A stretch of DNA of 64,000 bases from an uncultured Oscillibacter sp. (lineage in GTDB: Bacteria > Bacillota > Clostridia > Oscillospirales > Oscillospiraceae), in contig CAJUDW010000009.1 in assembly GCA_910584995.1 (NCBI GenBank), positions 32,136-96,135 of the forward strand, given 5' to 3'. The notes beneath the pieces were generated by a model. That model made no database searches. It had not been told where the DNA came from and was given only the letters and a program-made list of their open reading frames with translations. The position numbers were made by a program, and so were the translations under genes. Below, in pieces: positions 8,537-19,491 of this stretch; within the stretch, counting starts at the first letter, position 1; each line of letters opens with the position of its first letter.

Positions 8537-8710
8537 TTATCTGAACGTGCCGCGCGCCTCGTCATAAATAAAACCGGCCGCCGCCAACTTTTCCCGCAAA
8601 GCGGCCTCGTCCAAACCCAGCGCAGCACAGAGTTCCGCGAGACCGGTATATTCGTCCCGCAGTTTTGTATTGATAAAACTCAGCAGAATCACAGGATCAC
8701 AAGGAATCAC
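8537..8710 (-). CDS. DUF4250 domain protein (57 residues)
   Basis: A short gene easily missed. Translation from GTG at 8710 gives 57 residues starting with the phrase IPCDPVILLSFINTKLRDEY and ending YDEARGTFR, the pattern of the Clostridia family DUF4250, whose function is unknown. The GTG overlaps the stop of the upstream gene by four bases (GTGA), so it is very likely translated by coupling. The central part (LAELCAALGLDEAALREKL) looks like a small helix-turn-helix. It sits between an unknown protein and the HIT gene in the alaS transcript. Confidence 0.8.
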   Translation of the reverse strand: MIPCDPVILLSFINTKLRDEYTGLAELCAALGLDEAALREKLAAAGFIYDEARGTFR

Positions 8711-9324
8711 GGCTTTCCCTCCTCTTCGCGCCCCGTTTGGAATTCCAAACAGGGTTCCACCGTAAACGGCGCCTCCGGGACAGACCCCGCCGCTGCTTCC
8801 CGGGGATCCTCCAGGCCCAGCGCATCGTAATACGCGCCGGAAAAGGCCAGCATCGCAGGGTCAAAGGCTGCCTGCAAGGCCTTCACCGCCCCATAGGGGT
8901 CCCGGGGCTCCGCCCGGAAGGCCTCCGCCAGTGCCGCCAGGGCCTTTTCCTTCTTTTCAAAGGATTCCGGGCCTAACGAGGATTCCCTTTCCCGATCCTC
9001 CCGCAGCAGTTCCCGGAACTGCCCCTCCCCCATCCAGTAAAGCTGGGAGAGGGGGTTGGCGTCCCGGCAGTACAGCAGGAAGGAAACGAATTCCCGGAAA
9101 TCCGCCCCTACCGGCAGCACATGGCTGGTCCCCATGGGATCCACGCAGTAAACCCGCTCATCTCCCGGCAGAAGGACAAAATGCACCCCGTCACAGCCGA
9201 TCCAGCCGACAAACTCCGCCCCCACCGGGGTGCAGAAATACGGGCAGCCCTCCTGCCGGCCAAGGCCGATGGCTTCGCAGTCAATGTCCAAACTCCGGAA
9301 AAGCTGCAGATCATCCTTGCTCAC
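8707..9324 (-). CDS. Conserved hypothetical protein, possibly SUKH/SMI1-like
   Basis: The protein has 205 residues from the GTG at 9324, which is preceded by GGGAGG nine bases upstream; the frame is open further up but runs into alaS. The core (residues about 15-100) has a compact alpha/beta pattern with the phrases YFCTPVGAEFVGWIGCDGVHF, CVDPMG and FVSFLLYCRDANPLSQ, seen in uncharacterised Clostridia proteins and faintly like SMI1/KNR4 (SUKH) domains. The C-terminal third is charged and helical. It starts 16 bases after alaS and overlaps the DUF4250 gene, so the three are one transcript. No function can be assigned. Confidence 0.6.
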   Translation of the reverse strand: MSKDDLQLFRSLDIDCEAIGLGRQEGCPYFCTPVGAEFVGWIGCDGVHFVLLPGDERVYCVDPMGTSHVLPVGADFREFVSFLLYCRDANPLSQLYWMGEGQFRELLREDRERESSLGPESFEKKEKALAALAEAFRAEPRDPYGAVKALQAAFDPAMLAFSGAYYDALGLEDPREAAAGSVPEAPFTVEPCLEFQTGREEEGKP

Positions 9325-9340
9325 TGCGGCAGCCTCCCGG

Positions 9341-11986
<2,646 letters not shown>

Positions 11987-12048
11987 GGTTTTTTCCTCCG
12001 TTCTCTATGTCATATGCAAAATATGAAAACACACTTGCCGCCCATTTT

Positions 12049-12086
12049 GAAAAAGCCCCCGCCCCCATATCTTAGGGGCGAAGGCT
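12049..12086 (-). terminator. Intrinsic terminator in the alaS leader
   Basis: Minus strand twelve-base GC-rich stem (arms 12086-12075 and about 12066-12054, two G-U pairs) followed directly by CTTTTTC. It lies 63 bases before the alaS start codon, between promoter and gene. Confidence 0.8.
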
Positions 12087-12183
12087 GGCTTCCCAATACT
12101 ACCCTAACGACTCCGGGCGTCTCAGTTCCTGACGGAAAAACCGGCAGACGCCGCGCTAAGGCCGGCGGCATTTTCTATGAACA
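12050..12183 (-). ncRNA. Structured alaS leader RNA (terminator-type switch, T-box-like core)
   Basis: The transcript from about 12183 to 12050 contains three pairings that share sequence. UUAGGG (12107-12102) can pair with upstream CUUAGCG (around 12160-12154) or downstream CCCUAA (12077-12072); the second pairing would break the terminator at 12086-12054. This is anti-antiterminator/antiterminator/terminator logic. A hairpin with arms GGCGUCU/AGACGCC lies in the middle. The sequence at 12105-12092 matches 10 of 14 bases of the T-box core but has UAGU instead of the UGGN that pairs with tRNA. A degenerate or unusual T-box, another switch, or a short RNA are all possible. Confidence 0.5.
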
Positions 12184-12189
12184 GTTGTT

Positions 12190-12217
12190 ATTATAACGGT
12201 TTCCCGCCGTTTGTCAA
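12190..12217 (-). promoter_or_regulatory. Promoter of the alaS leader
   Basis: Minus strand consensus TTGACA (12217-12212) and TATAAT (12195-12190) with a 16-base spacer. Start expected near 12183. It begins a few bases after the stop codon of the 60-residue membrane protein gene. Confidence 0.88.
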
Positions 12218-12224
12218 CGAAATT

Positions 12225-12407
12225 TTACTTCTTTTTCCGTGCCCCGGGCCCCACGTACTTTCCTGTCAGCACGCAGACGCCCGTTTCCCTGCACTGTCCG
12301 CAGCCCACGCAGGGCCCATGGTCCCGGCCCCTGCCGTACAGGAACCAGCCCAGCAGCGCCGCGCCGCCCACGGCCACCGCCAAAAGGGAAATCTCCGCCA
12401 GTGTCAT
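12225..12407 (-). CDS. Small Cys-motif membrane protein (60 residues)
   Basis: A short gene with one hydrophobic helix (ISLLAVAVGGAALLGWFLYG, residues about 5-24) followed by a positively charged turn and the cysteine cluster CVGCGQC, two more residues and another Cys, ending in a lysine tail. The arrangement resembles FeoB-associated Cys-rich membrane proteins and other single-helix proteins with CxxCxxC, but no iron-transport gene is near. Start ATG at 12407 after a GGGGGG stretch. It lies 35 bases after the 145-residue gene and may be cotranscribed with it. Metal or redox binding is inference. Confidence 0.55.
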   Translation of the reverse strand: MTLAEISLLAVAVGGAALLGWFLYGRGRDHGPCVGCGQCRETGVCVLTGKYVGPGARKKK

Positions 12408-12442
12408 GGAACCGCCCCCCTTTTTCAGATATTGGGAACAGT

Positions 12443-12880
12443 TTACCACAAAAGGGTCCCTGTGTCCAATGGCAGATACAACAATTTTATCCCCAGCAGC
12501 GGCAAAAGTTCCTCTGCCGGGGCAGGCAGGGGCGGCAGGGGGAATTCCTGGGGCTCCACCAGGGCCCCGTCGGGCCTGGGCAGGAGCCGCTGGACGCACA
12601 GTACCGGCGAACGCAGGCTGGAGAGGGTCAGGCTGTCCCGGGGGGACAGGCCGTAGGTGATGACCGTCTCCGCCGGGATCTCCGGCAGGCTGTCTCCAGG
12701 AGCCAGCAGGATCCGGCAGGATGGCAGCACCGCCCCCAGGGAATCCCGCCCCCGGCGGGTCAGGGCCAGCGCCTCCCAGTTCCGTCCCGCCAGATCCCTG
12801 GGATGATCCAGCCCCCGGACCCCGTGGGGCAGATACCCCCGCCACGAAGCGGGGCAGGAAAAAACCGCGCTCTCCAACAA
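12443..12880 (-). CDS. Conserved hypothetical protein of Oscillospiraceae type
   Basis: Protein of 145 residues beginning with TTG at 12880, four to five bases after GAGGTGG. It has no membrane helix or signal peptide. The middle part (AETVITYGLSPRDSLTLSSL) recalls the nucleotide-independent strand-turn region seen in Mur-ligase-like proteins (ITYGxSxxAxxT) and the remainder is a small alpha/beta domain with many prolines. I recognise the family only as an uncharacterised one in related gut Clostridia. Followed at 35 bases by the small Cys-motif membrane protein. Confidence 0.5.
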   Translation of the reverse strand: MLESAVFSCPASWRGYLPHGVRGLDHPRDLAGRNWEALALTRRGRDSLGAVLPSCRILLAPGDSLPEIPAETVITYGLSPRDSLTLSSLRSPVLCVQRLLPRPDGALVEPQEFPLPPLPAPAEELLPLLGIKLLYLPLDTGTLLW

Positions 12881-13769
12881 ACCACCTCAGAACCGTTCTA
12901 GACGGCGGAAGCGCCCGCCGCAAGGGAAATCCGGCACAAAAACCGCCCCTGTTGCAGGTAGTATGAGCCGCACCAAAAATTTTACTCGTTTTTTTGCTCC
13001 GGAGGTGGTATACTGGGACCACCGTGTGGATCAGCCCCGCGAAAAATTGCCGGATACCGTTGTGCTTCCGGCGAGGGGGCCTCTATGAAAAAGATTCCGC
13101 GGATTGGGTAGAATCTATTGGGCTTTGCTGCTGTATGCCTGGTTCCGCCCCATCTATATTGAAAAACATGTATGCAAGGCGTCGGACGGGGCCTTTTGCG
13201 GCCCTGCCGCGTAAAAAACCTTGAAATACATCCAGTATCCCTGAAATTTTTCCTTGCAGGACGGCAAAGCCCCTTGTCCATCCCACATCCCCCGCCGGTG
13301 AATACAGATCCCAAGCTTTTCCAACGCCATAAACGGGATGGTCAAGGGCTCCGGCCACAGCTTCCCCCTTCATCCCTATGCCTTGATCGGGCTGTATGTT
13401 CTGATTGTTCCGGCCACTGGTGCATTTTATGATCTGCAGCCTGGGCTCCGGGCTTGCGTCCGGCGCGGCAGAACCTCTTCGGAAATACCGGGGGCGTCTT
13501 CCCTGCCTTCCTGTTTTACTGCGTGCTTCCGGACGGCGTTATGCCCCTGTTTTTGCTGTGCGCGCCCTTCGCGACCCTTGCCCCGCCGCTGGAACGGATG
13601 AACCTGATGAAGGCATGTCCCTGGGCGCAATGGCCGCAGGCGGGTCCTGCCTGTTCAACCGGGCCCTCTCCCGGTCCGCGGCAGGGAGAGCGCCCCCCGC
13701 CATCCGGCCTTCCTGCAAACGGCGGATGAAACGGTTAAAATCCGGTATTCTTGAGAGGAGGCAAAGGTT
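12881..13769. other. Long gap without recognisable gene
   Basis: Almost 900 bases between the divergent genes at 12880 and 13770. Open frames exist on both strands but none has a plausible ribosome-binding site together with protein-like composition. A TATACT box at 13010-13015 on the plus strand has only a poor -35 partner. The stretch could hold remnants of a lost gene or an unrecognised RNA; I see no repeats, tRNA or clear terminator in it. Confidence 0.4.
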
Positions 13770-14300
13770 TTGCGCTTTTGGGAACATTTGAAAACCGTCC
13801 ACCGCCACCGGGCGTTGGTGCGGAAATACTGCTTCCGGCTGGGCCTTTACCGGCAGGGCCTGCTGCACGATCTCTCCAAATACTCCCCTACGGAGTTCTG
13901 GGCCGGGGTCAAATATTTCCAGGGGGATCACAGCCCCAACGATGCCCAGCGGCGGGACATAGGCTACAGCGCCGCCTGGCTCCACCACAAAGGCCGGAAC
14001 CGCCACCACTTCGAATACTGGAATGACTACGGCCTCCAGGGCCAGGGCGTCGTAGGGGTGGAGATGCCGGTACAGTACGTGGCGGAGATGTTCTGCGACC
14101 GCCTGGCCGCCAGCAAAGTCTACCGGGGCCGGGATTTTACCCCGGAGGATCCCTACCGTTTTTTCCTCCGGGGAAAGGAGAAGCGGATCCTCATGCACCC
14201 CGCCACCTCGGATCTGCTGGAAAGCCTGCTGATCAAGCTGCGGGACGAGGGGGAGGACGCTGCCTTCTGCTATATCCGGCGGGAACTCCTGCACCGCTGA
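13770..14300 (+). CDS. DUF5662 family protein
   Basis: Protein of 176 residues. It starts with TTG at 13770 after a strong GAGAGGAGG site eight bases upstream. The sequence shows HRALVRKYCFRLGL, LLHDLSKYSPTEFW and AAWLHHKGRNRHHFEYW, the conserved His/Asp phrases of DUF5662, which resemble the metal-binding HD-type arrangement (H, HD and HH pairs). A metal-dependent hydrolase is a reasonable guess, but no activity is established. It stands alone, convergent with the thioesterase gene; a terminator serving that gene lies at 14391-14429. Confidence 0.8.
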   Translation: MRFWEHLKTVHRHRALVRKYCFRLGLYRQGLLHDLSKYSPTEFWAGVKYFQGDHSPNDAQRRDIGYSAAWLHHKGRNRHHFEYWNDYGLQGQGVVGVEMPVQYVAEMFCDRLAASKVYRGRDFTPEDPYRFFLRGKEKRILMHPATSDLLESLLIKLRDEGEDAAFCYIRRELLHR

Positions 14301-14390
14301 AAGCCCCATATGCAGCCAGACGCACCAGTTCCCATAGAAGGCACATCCCTTGGTCACTGGCAGGCCAAGGCCTGCCGGCTGGCTATATAT

Positions 14391-14429
14391 AAAAATGGCA
14401 TGCTGCCCGCTTCCCGCAGGCAGCATGCC
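14391..14429 (-). terminator. Terminator of the lon-thioesterase transcript
   Basis: Perfect 11-base stem (arms 14397-14407 and 14419-14429, GGCATGCTGCC and its complement) followed on the minus strand by ATTTTTAT. It lies about 55 bases after the thioesterase stop. Confidence 0.85.
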
Positions 14430-14481
14430 GTCTCTATGTCATCCCGCGCCCCGTTTTACATTGCCGCAGGGCGCGGCCCTC

Positions 14482-14877
14482 TCAGCCGTCCAGCTTTCCG
14501 CTGCACTTGGCCATAAACCGCTCATTGCTGATGACGGCGCGGGTGTGGGTCCCCTGCCCGATCGGGCCTTTCCCGTCCCACGCGGAAACCTTGAAGTCCA
14601 CCATCCTGCCGTTTTCCGACACATGGGTGATCTCCGCCTCCGCAAAAACCTGCATCCCCACCGGGGTGGGGGAATCGTGGGTGATATCCAGGCGGGTGCC
14701 CACGCTGCCCTTGCCCTCCTCCAAAAAGGTTTGCAGGCAGGTCTGGGCGGCGTTTTCCATCATAGCGGCCATAAAAGGCGTACCGAATACCGGCAGCGCC
14801 CCGGAGCCTGCGGCCCGGGCGGTCAATTCCTCCGTAACCGTCTGCTCCAGCCGGCATTTTGTCCCGATAACAATCAT
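14482..14877 (-). CDS. Hotdog-fold thioesterase, FlK-like
   Basis: A 131-residue hotdog protein of the fluoroacetyl-CoA thioesterase (FlK)-like group. The putative catalytic residues are visible: Thr in VFGTPFMAAMMENAA with its Glu seven residues on, and His in GTRLDITHDSPTP. Family members hydrolyse short acyl-CoAs; the physiological substrate here is unknown and no fluorinated compound should be assumed. It begins 21 bases after lon and is the last gene before the terminator at 14391-14429. Confidence 0.82.
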   Translation of the reverse strand: MIVIGTKCRLEQTVTEELTARAAGSGALPVFGTPFMAAMMENAAQTCLQTFLEEGKGSVGTRLDITHDSPTPVGMQVFAEAEITHVSENGRMVDFKVSAWDGKGPIGQGTHTRAVISNERFMAKCSGKLDG

Positions 14878-14898
14878 AGCGTCCTCCTTCCCAAATCC

Positions 14899-17322
14899 CT
14901 ATTGGCGGAGCACCGGCCCGTCTCCCCCGTCGTGGGGCAGGGCCGCAAACATGGTCAGGGGCCCCGCCTCCTCCTTGGGAAGCGGCTTCTCCGGGCACAT
15001 AGCGGCGGCAAACACCTCGTCCACCGTGCCCACCGGCACAAACCGCAGCGCCGCCCGGACCGTTTGGTCAATCTCCTCTAGATCCCGCAGGTTGTCCTGG
15101 GGGATCAGCACCGTACCGATGCCATTCCGGAGGGCCGCCATGGTCTTCTCCTTCAGCCCGCCGATCGGCAGCACCCGGCCCCGGAGGGTCACCTCCCCGG
15201 TCATGGCAATGCCAGCTTTCACCCGCCGGTCCGTCAGGGCGGAGAGCATAGCTGTGGTCACGGCAATACCGGCGGAGGGCCCATCCTTGGGCACGGCCCC
15301 CTCGGGGAAATGGACGTGGATGTCCTTCTCCTTCCAGAAATCCGCCGGAAGGTTCAGCACCGCGGCCCGGCCCCGCAGGCAGGTCAGGGCCGCCTGGGCA
15401 GACTCCTTCATCACATCCCCCAGGTTGCCGGTCAGTTCCAGCTTACCGCTGCCATCCATAACGCTGACTTCCACCTCTAATATCTCGCCGCCGTTTTCCG
15501 TCCAGGCCAGGCCGTTTACTACACCTACCTCCTCCCGCTCCGTATGGAGGGAGGGAGGGTAGGGCTGGCAGTCCAGGAACTTCGGCAGTTCCTCCTCCGT
15601 GACGGTGACGCATTTCACGCCTTTTTGCAGAATCCGCATATCCGCTTTCCGGCAGACCGCCGCCAGCCGCCGTTCCAGCTGCCGCACGCCGGACTCCCGG
15701 GTATAGTCCCGGATGATGGCCCGGTACGCTTCGTCCCCGATACGGATATTCCGCTTCGTCAGGCCGTGCTCCTTCAGCTGCTTGGGCAGGAGGTGGCGCT
15801 TGGCAATCTGCACCTTCTCCTCATCGGTGTAGCTGGAAAGCTGGATTACCTCCATCCGGTCCAGCAGGGGCCGCGGGATAGTCTCTGTCGTATTGGCGGT
15901 TGTGACGAACATCACCTTGCTGAGATCCACAGGGATTTCCAGGAAATGGTCCCGGAAGGCGTGGTTCTGTTCGCTGTCCAGCACCTCCAGCAGCGCCGCA
16001 GCCGGATCCCCCCGGTAGTCGCTGCCTAATTTATCAATTTCATCCAGAAGCAGCAGGGGGTTCATGGCCCCGCTGCGGCTGATGGCCTCGATGACCCGGC
16101 CAGGCATGGAGCCTATGTAGGTCTTTCGATGGCCGCGGATATCCGCCTCGTCCCGGACGCCGCCCAAGGAGAGCCGGGCCAGCTTCCGGTTCAGCGCCTT
16201 GGCGACGCTGATGGCGATAGAGGTCTTGCCCACCCCCGGCGGGCCCACCAGGCAGAGGATCTGCCCCTTCCCCTCCGGGTTCATCTGCCGGACGGCAATG
16301 GTCTCCAAAACCCGCTCCTTCACCTTCTCCAGGCCGAAGTGATCCCGTTCCAGCACTTTCCGGGCAGCCTCCACGTTGAGCCGCTCCCGGGTCCGGGTGT
16401 TCCAAGGCATCTCCAGGCACACGTCCAGGTAGTTGCGGATCACGGATCCTTCCGCACTGCCGAAGGGCTGCTTGGAAAGCCTGTTGACCTCCTTGAGGAG
16501 GTATCTTTCCGTCTCCTCCTCCAGGCCCAGTTCCACAATCCGCTGGCGGTAGCTGTCCAGTTCGTCTTCCGCCTCTTCGTCCTCCCCCAGTTCATTTTGG
16601 AGGACCCGGATCTGGGTCCGGAGAATCTGATCCCGCTGGCTGCGGATCAGCTGGTCCCGCACCTTCCCCTCCATCTCGTGCTCGAAATCCAGCACCTTGC
16701 ACTCCCGGGTGAGGATGCTGTTGATCCGGCGGATTCGGGCGTGGCGATCCTCAATCTCCAGAATCTCCTGCTTCTCCTCACTGCGCAGGGAGATATTCTG
16801 GGCGATGAAATCCGCCAGATATCCCATCTCCCGGCAGTCCATCACCGTGGAGACAACCTCCTCCGGCACGGTGCCCGCCAGTTCCGCGTACTTACTGAAA
16901 AGGTTATGGGTAATCCGCAAAAAGGCCTCCAAACGGGGCGTTTTTGCCTCCGGATCAGCAGGCCGATCCTCGGGGATCTCCTCCACGTTGGCCTGGAGGT
17001 AGGGCTCCGCCTGCCACAGCCGCCGGAGGCGGGCCCGGCACCGCCCCTCCACCATCACCCGGACGGAGAAGGGGGAAAGCCGGAGAATCTGCCGGATGTG
17101 GGAAATGGTCCCCACCTCGTACAAATCCGCCTCCTTGGGGGTATCCACCAGGCTCTCCCGCTGGGTCACCAGGAAGATGTCCTGATCCGTCTCCATGGCC
17201 CGTTCCAGGGCGGCGATGGAAATCCGGCGCTCCACATCGAAGGTCATATTCATATGGGGAAACACCGTCAGGCCCCGGAGGGCCAGGACGGGAAGGTTCA
17301 AGGTGATGGGTTCCATAGGCAT
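14899..17322 (-). CDS. lon: ATP-dependent protease Lon (LonA)
   Basis: Soluble AAA+ protease that degrades damaged and regulatory proteins. 807 residues from the ATG at 17322 (MPMEPITLN), chosen because AAAGGA lies just upstream; the open frame continues but has no better site. Layout is standard: N-terminal substrate domain with LPVLALRGLTVFPHM, coiled coil (about 180-300), ATPase with GPPGVGKT (about residue 361) and the catalytic Ser in PKDGPSAGIA (about residue 681) with Lys further on. It stands behind clpX in a tig-clpP-clpX-lon cluster, a common Firmicute order. Confidence 0.97.
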   Translation of the reverse strand: MPMEPITLNLPVLALRGLTVFPHMNMTFDVERRISIAALERAMETDQDIFLVTQRESLVDTPKEADLYEVGTISHIRQILRLSPFSVRVMVEGRCRARLRRLWQAEPYLQANVEEIPEDRPADPEAKTPRLEAFLRITHNLFSKYAELAGTVPEEVVSTVMDCREMGYLADFIAQNISLRSEEKQEILEIEDRHARIRRINSILTRECKVLDFEHEMEGKVRDQLIRSQRDQILRTQIRVLQNELGEDEEAEDELDSYRQRIVELGLEEETERYLLKEVNRLSKQPFGSAEGSVIRNYLDVCLEMPWNTRTRERLNVEAARKVLERDHFGLEKVKERVLETIAVRQMNPEGKGQILCLVGPPGVGKTSIAISVAKALNRKLARLSLGGVRDEADIRGHRKTYIGSMPGRVIEAISRSGAMNPLLLLDEIDKLGSDYRGDPAAALLEVLDSEQNHAFRDHFLEIPVDLSKVMFVTTANTTETIPRPLLDRMEVIQLSSYTDEEKVQIAKRHLLPKQLKEHGLTKRNIRIGDEAYRAIIRDYTRESGVRQLERRLAAVCRKADMRILQKGVKCVTVTEEELPKFLDCQPYPPSLHTEREEVGVVNGLAWTENGGEILEVEVSVMDGSGKLELTGNLGDVMKESAQAALTCLRGRAAVLNLPADFWKEKDIHVHFPEGAVPKDGPSAGIAVTTAMLSALTDRRVKAGIAMTGEVTLRGRVLPIGGLKEKTMAALRNGIGTVLIPQDNLRDLEEIDQTVRAALRFVPVGTVDEVFAAAMCPEKPLPKEEAGPLTMFAALPHDGGDGPVLRQ

Positions 17323-17432
17323 TGTTCCTTTCTCAGGGAATCGCCGGACAGAGGAAAGGGGGCGCGGATGGCGTCCCCTTTTTCCCGATACCAAGCTTCA
17401 AAACCGTTTTTTCCAGTATGACGGCCCGCTGC

Positions 17433-18752
17433 TCAAGACGCAGGCCTGGGCTTGGAGCCGCCGGAGCGGGGCTTTTCCCCCTTGCCGGAATTCAGCTTGA
17501 CGGCATAGTTGATTTTTTGGGGATCCCTGGTCAGCTGGGGCTGGCCGGACCCGTCCACACACTCCTTGGTCACCACGGCCTTCACCACCGTGGGATCCGA
17601 GGGGATGTCATACATAATCTGGGTCAGCATCCCCTCCATCACGGCCCGAAGGCCGCGGGCGCCGATATTCCGCTCAATGGCCTTGTCCGCGATGGCGTCC
17701 AGGGCCTCCGGCAGGAATTCCAACTCCACCTCATCGTACTCCAGCAGCCGCTTGTACTGCCGGACCAGGGCGTTTTTGGGCTCCGTCAGGATCCGGACCA
17801 AATCCTCCCGCTTCAAGGCGTTCAGGGGGGCGATCACCGGCAGGCGGCCCACCAGTTCCGGGATGATGCCGTACTTGAGGATGTCGTGGGGCTGGACCTC
17901 GTGGAGGATTTTGCTGATATCCTTGTCCCGCTTCCCCTGGATGTTGGCGCCGAAGCCGATGCTCTTTTGATCCAGGCGTTTTTCAATGATCTTCTCCAGC
18001 CCGTCGAAAGCGCCGCCGCAGATGAAGAGGATATTCTTAGTATTGACCTGGATGAACTCCTGGTGGGGGTGCTTGCGTCCGCCCTGGGGCGGGACGTTGG
18101 CAACGGTGCCCTCCACAATCTTCAGCAGGGCCTGCTGCACACCCTCGCCGGACACATCCCGGGTGATGGAGGTGTTCTCGCTCTTCCGGGCGATTTTGTC
18201 AATTTCATCCACATAGATGATGCCGTGCTCCGCCCGCTCCACGTCGAAATCCGCCGCCTGCAGAAGCCGCAGGAGGATGTTCTCCACATCGTCGCCCACA
18301 TAGCCGGCCTCCGTGAGGGTGGTGGCGTCGGCAATAGCAAAGGGCACCTTTAAAATCCGGGCCAGGGTCTGGGCGAAGAGGGTCTTGCCGGAACCGGTGG
18401 GGCCCAGCATAAGGATATTGCTCTTCTGCAGTTCCACATCCTCGCCGCCGCCGAAAAAGATGCGCTTATAGTGGTTGTACACCGCGACGGACAGGGCGAT
18501 TTTCGCCTCATCCTGTCCAATGACATACTGATCCAGTACATCTTTGATCTCCCGGGGCGTGGGCAGCTGATCGGGCATATCCTCCAGCGGGCCGGACTCC
18601 ACACCGTCAAAGCCATCGCTTAAAATACTCATGCAGAGCTGGACACACTCGTCGCAGATGCGGACACCGGGACCCTGGATCATACGATGGACCTGCTGTT
18701 CATGCTTGCCGCAGAAGGAACAGCGCAGCGTCTTCTTGCCGTCGTCACTCAT
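17433..18752 (-). CDS. clpX: ATP-dependent Clp protease ATP-binding subunit ClpX
   Basis: AAA+ unfoldase that feeds substrates to ClpP. 439 residues. Four zinc ligands at Cys11, Cys14, Cys33 and Cys36 form the N-terminal binding domain; the P-loop GPTGSGKT is near residue 122, the Walker B phrase IIYVDEIDKIA follows, and the ClpP-docking IGF loop is present as KSIGFGA. The C-terminus has a short basic tail. It starts 22 bases after clpP, with which it acts. Confidence 0.97.
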   Translation of the reverse strand: MSDDGKKTLRCSFCGKHEQQVHRMIQGPGVRICDECVQLCMSILSDGFDGVESGPLEDMPDQLPTPREIKDVLDQYVIGQDEAKIALSVAVYNHYKRIFFGGGEDVELQKSNILMLGPTGSGKTLFAQTLARILKVPFAIADATTLTEAGYVGDDVENILLRLLQAADFDVERAEHGIIYVDEIDKIARKSENTSITRDVSGEGVQQALLKIVEGTVANVPPQGGRKHPHQEFIQVNTKNILFICGGAFDGLEKIIEKRLDQKSIGFGANIQGKRDKDISKILHEVQPHDILKYGIIPELVGRLPVIAPLNALKREDLVRILTEPKNALVRQYKRLLEYDEVELEFLPEALDAIADKAIERNIGARGLRAVMEGMLTQIMYDIPSDPTVVKAVVTKECVDGSGQPQLTRDPQKINYAVKLNSGKGEKPRSGGSKPRPAS

Positions 18753-18774
18753 AGGCCTACCTCTTTGTACCTCT

Positions 18775-19359
18775 TTATTTTCTCGTGGTGATAATCTTGT
18801 CCACCAGGCCGAAGTCCAGCGCCTCCTGGGCGCTCATGAAGTTATCCCGCTCGCAGGCGGCGGTAACCTCCTGGATATCCCGGCCGGTGTTTTCGGAGAG
18901 GATCTGGTTCATCCGCTTTTTGATAATCTCCAGCCGCTTCAGATGGATGGCCATATCCGTGATCTGCCCCTGGGTTCCGGCGGAGGGCTGGTGGATCATG
19001 ATCTCCGCGTTGGGCAAGGCGAACCGCTTACCCTTTGCGCCGGAGGACAGGAGGAAGGCGCCCATGCTGGCGGCCATGCCGATGCAGATGGTGGACACGT
19101 CGCACTTCACGTACTGCATAGTGTCATAAATGGCCATACCGTCAGTGACGGAGCCACCGGGGCTGTTGATATAGAACTGGATCTCCTTGTCCGGGTCCTG
19201 GGCCTCCAGATACAGCAGCTGGGCTACCACCAGGCTGGCGGTAGTGGCGTTGACCTCCTCCCCCAGGAACACAATGCGGTCATTCAGCAGGCGGGAGAAG
19301 ATGTCATAGGACCGCTCCCCACGGCTGGTCTGTTCCACTACGTAAGGGACTAAACTCAT
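18775..19359 (-). CDS. clpP: ATP-dependent Clp protease proteolytic subunit ClpP
   Basis: Serine protease forming the tetradecameric chamber used with ClpX. 194 residues from the ATG at 19359 (MSLVPYVVEQTSRGERS), preceded by GGAGGT at seven bases. The catalytic triad is Ser98 (GMAASMGAF), His123 (MIHQP) and Asp172 (ERDNFMS). Length and motifs are those of standard ClpP1. Directly upstream is a perfect inverted repeat at 19416-19452. Confidence 0.97.
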   Translation of the reverse strand: MSLVPYVVEQTSRGERSYDIFSRLLNDRIVFLGEEVNATTASLVVAQLLYLEAQDPDKEIQFYINSPGGSVTDGMAIYDTMQYVKCDVSTICIGMAASMGAFLLSSGAKGKRFALPNAEIMIHQPSAGTQGQITDMAIHLKRLEIIKKRMNQILSENTGRDIQEVTAACERDNFMSAQEALDFGLVDKIITTRK

Positions 19360-19415
19360 GGCAATTACCTCCGATCTTTTGCAGTGGGAGCGAATCCTCA
19401 GACCTCCCAACAAAC

Positions 19416-19452
19416 CATTCTCTCATGATACCACAAGCACCATGAGAGAATG
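19416..19452. repeat. Perfect inverted repeat between tig and clpP
   Basis: Twelve-base arms CATTCTCTCATG and CATGAGAGAATG with a 13-base loop. No clean U run follows on the minus strand (GTTTGTTGG), so it is either a weak terminator after tig or an operator/attenuator for clpP. It matches neither the CIRCE (HrcA) nor the CtsR consensus. Confidence 0.6.
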
Positions 19453-19491
19453 TGTCGAATACATGAATACTTTCAAAACCGGACGGGAAAT

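Noticed and set aside
12050..12183. 6S RNA as identity of the alaS leader
   Set aside because: The transcript is only about 135 bases, shorter than 6S RNA, and I could not find its large central bubble with closing stem; the alternative pairings fit a switch better.
19416..19452. CIRCE or CtsR heat-shock operator before clpP
   Set aside because: The repeat is perfect but its sequence matches neither TTAGCACTC-N9-GAGTGCTAA nor the CtsR heptad pair.
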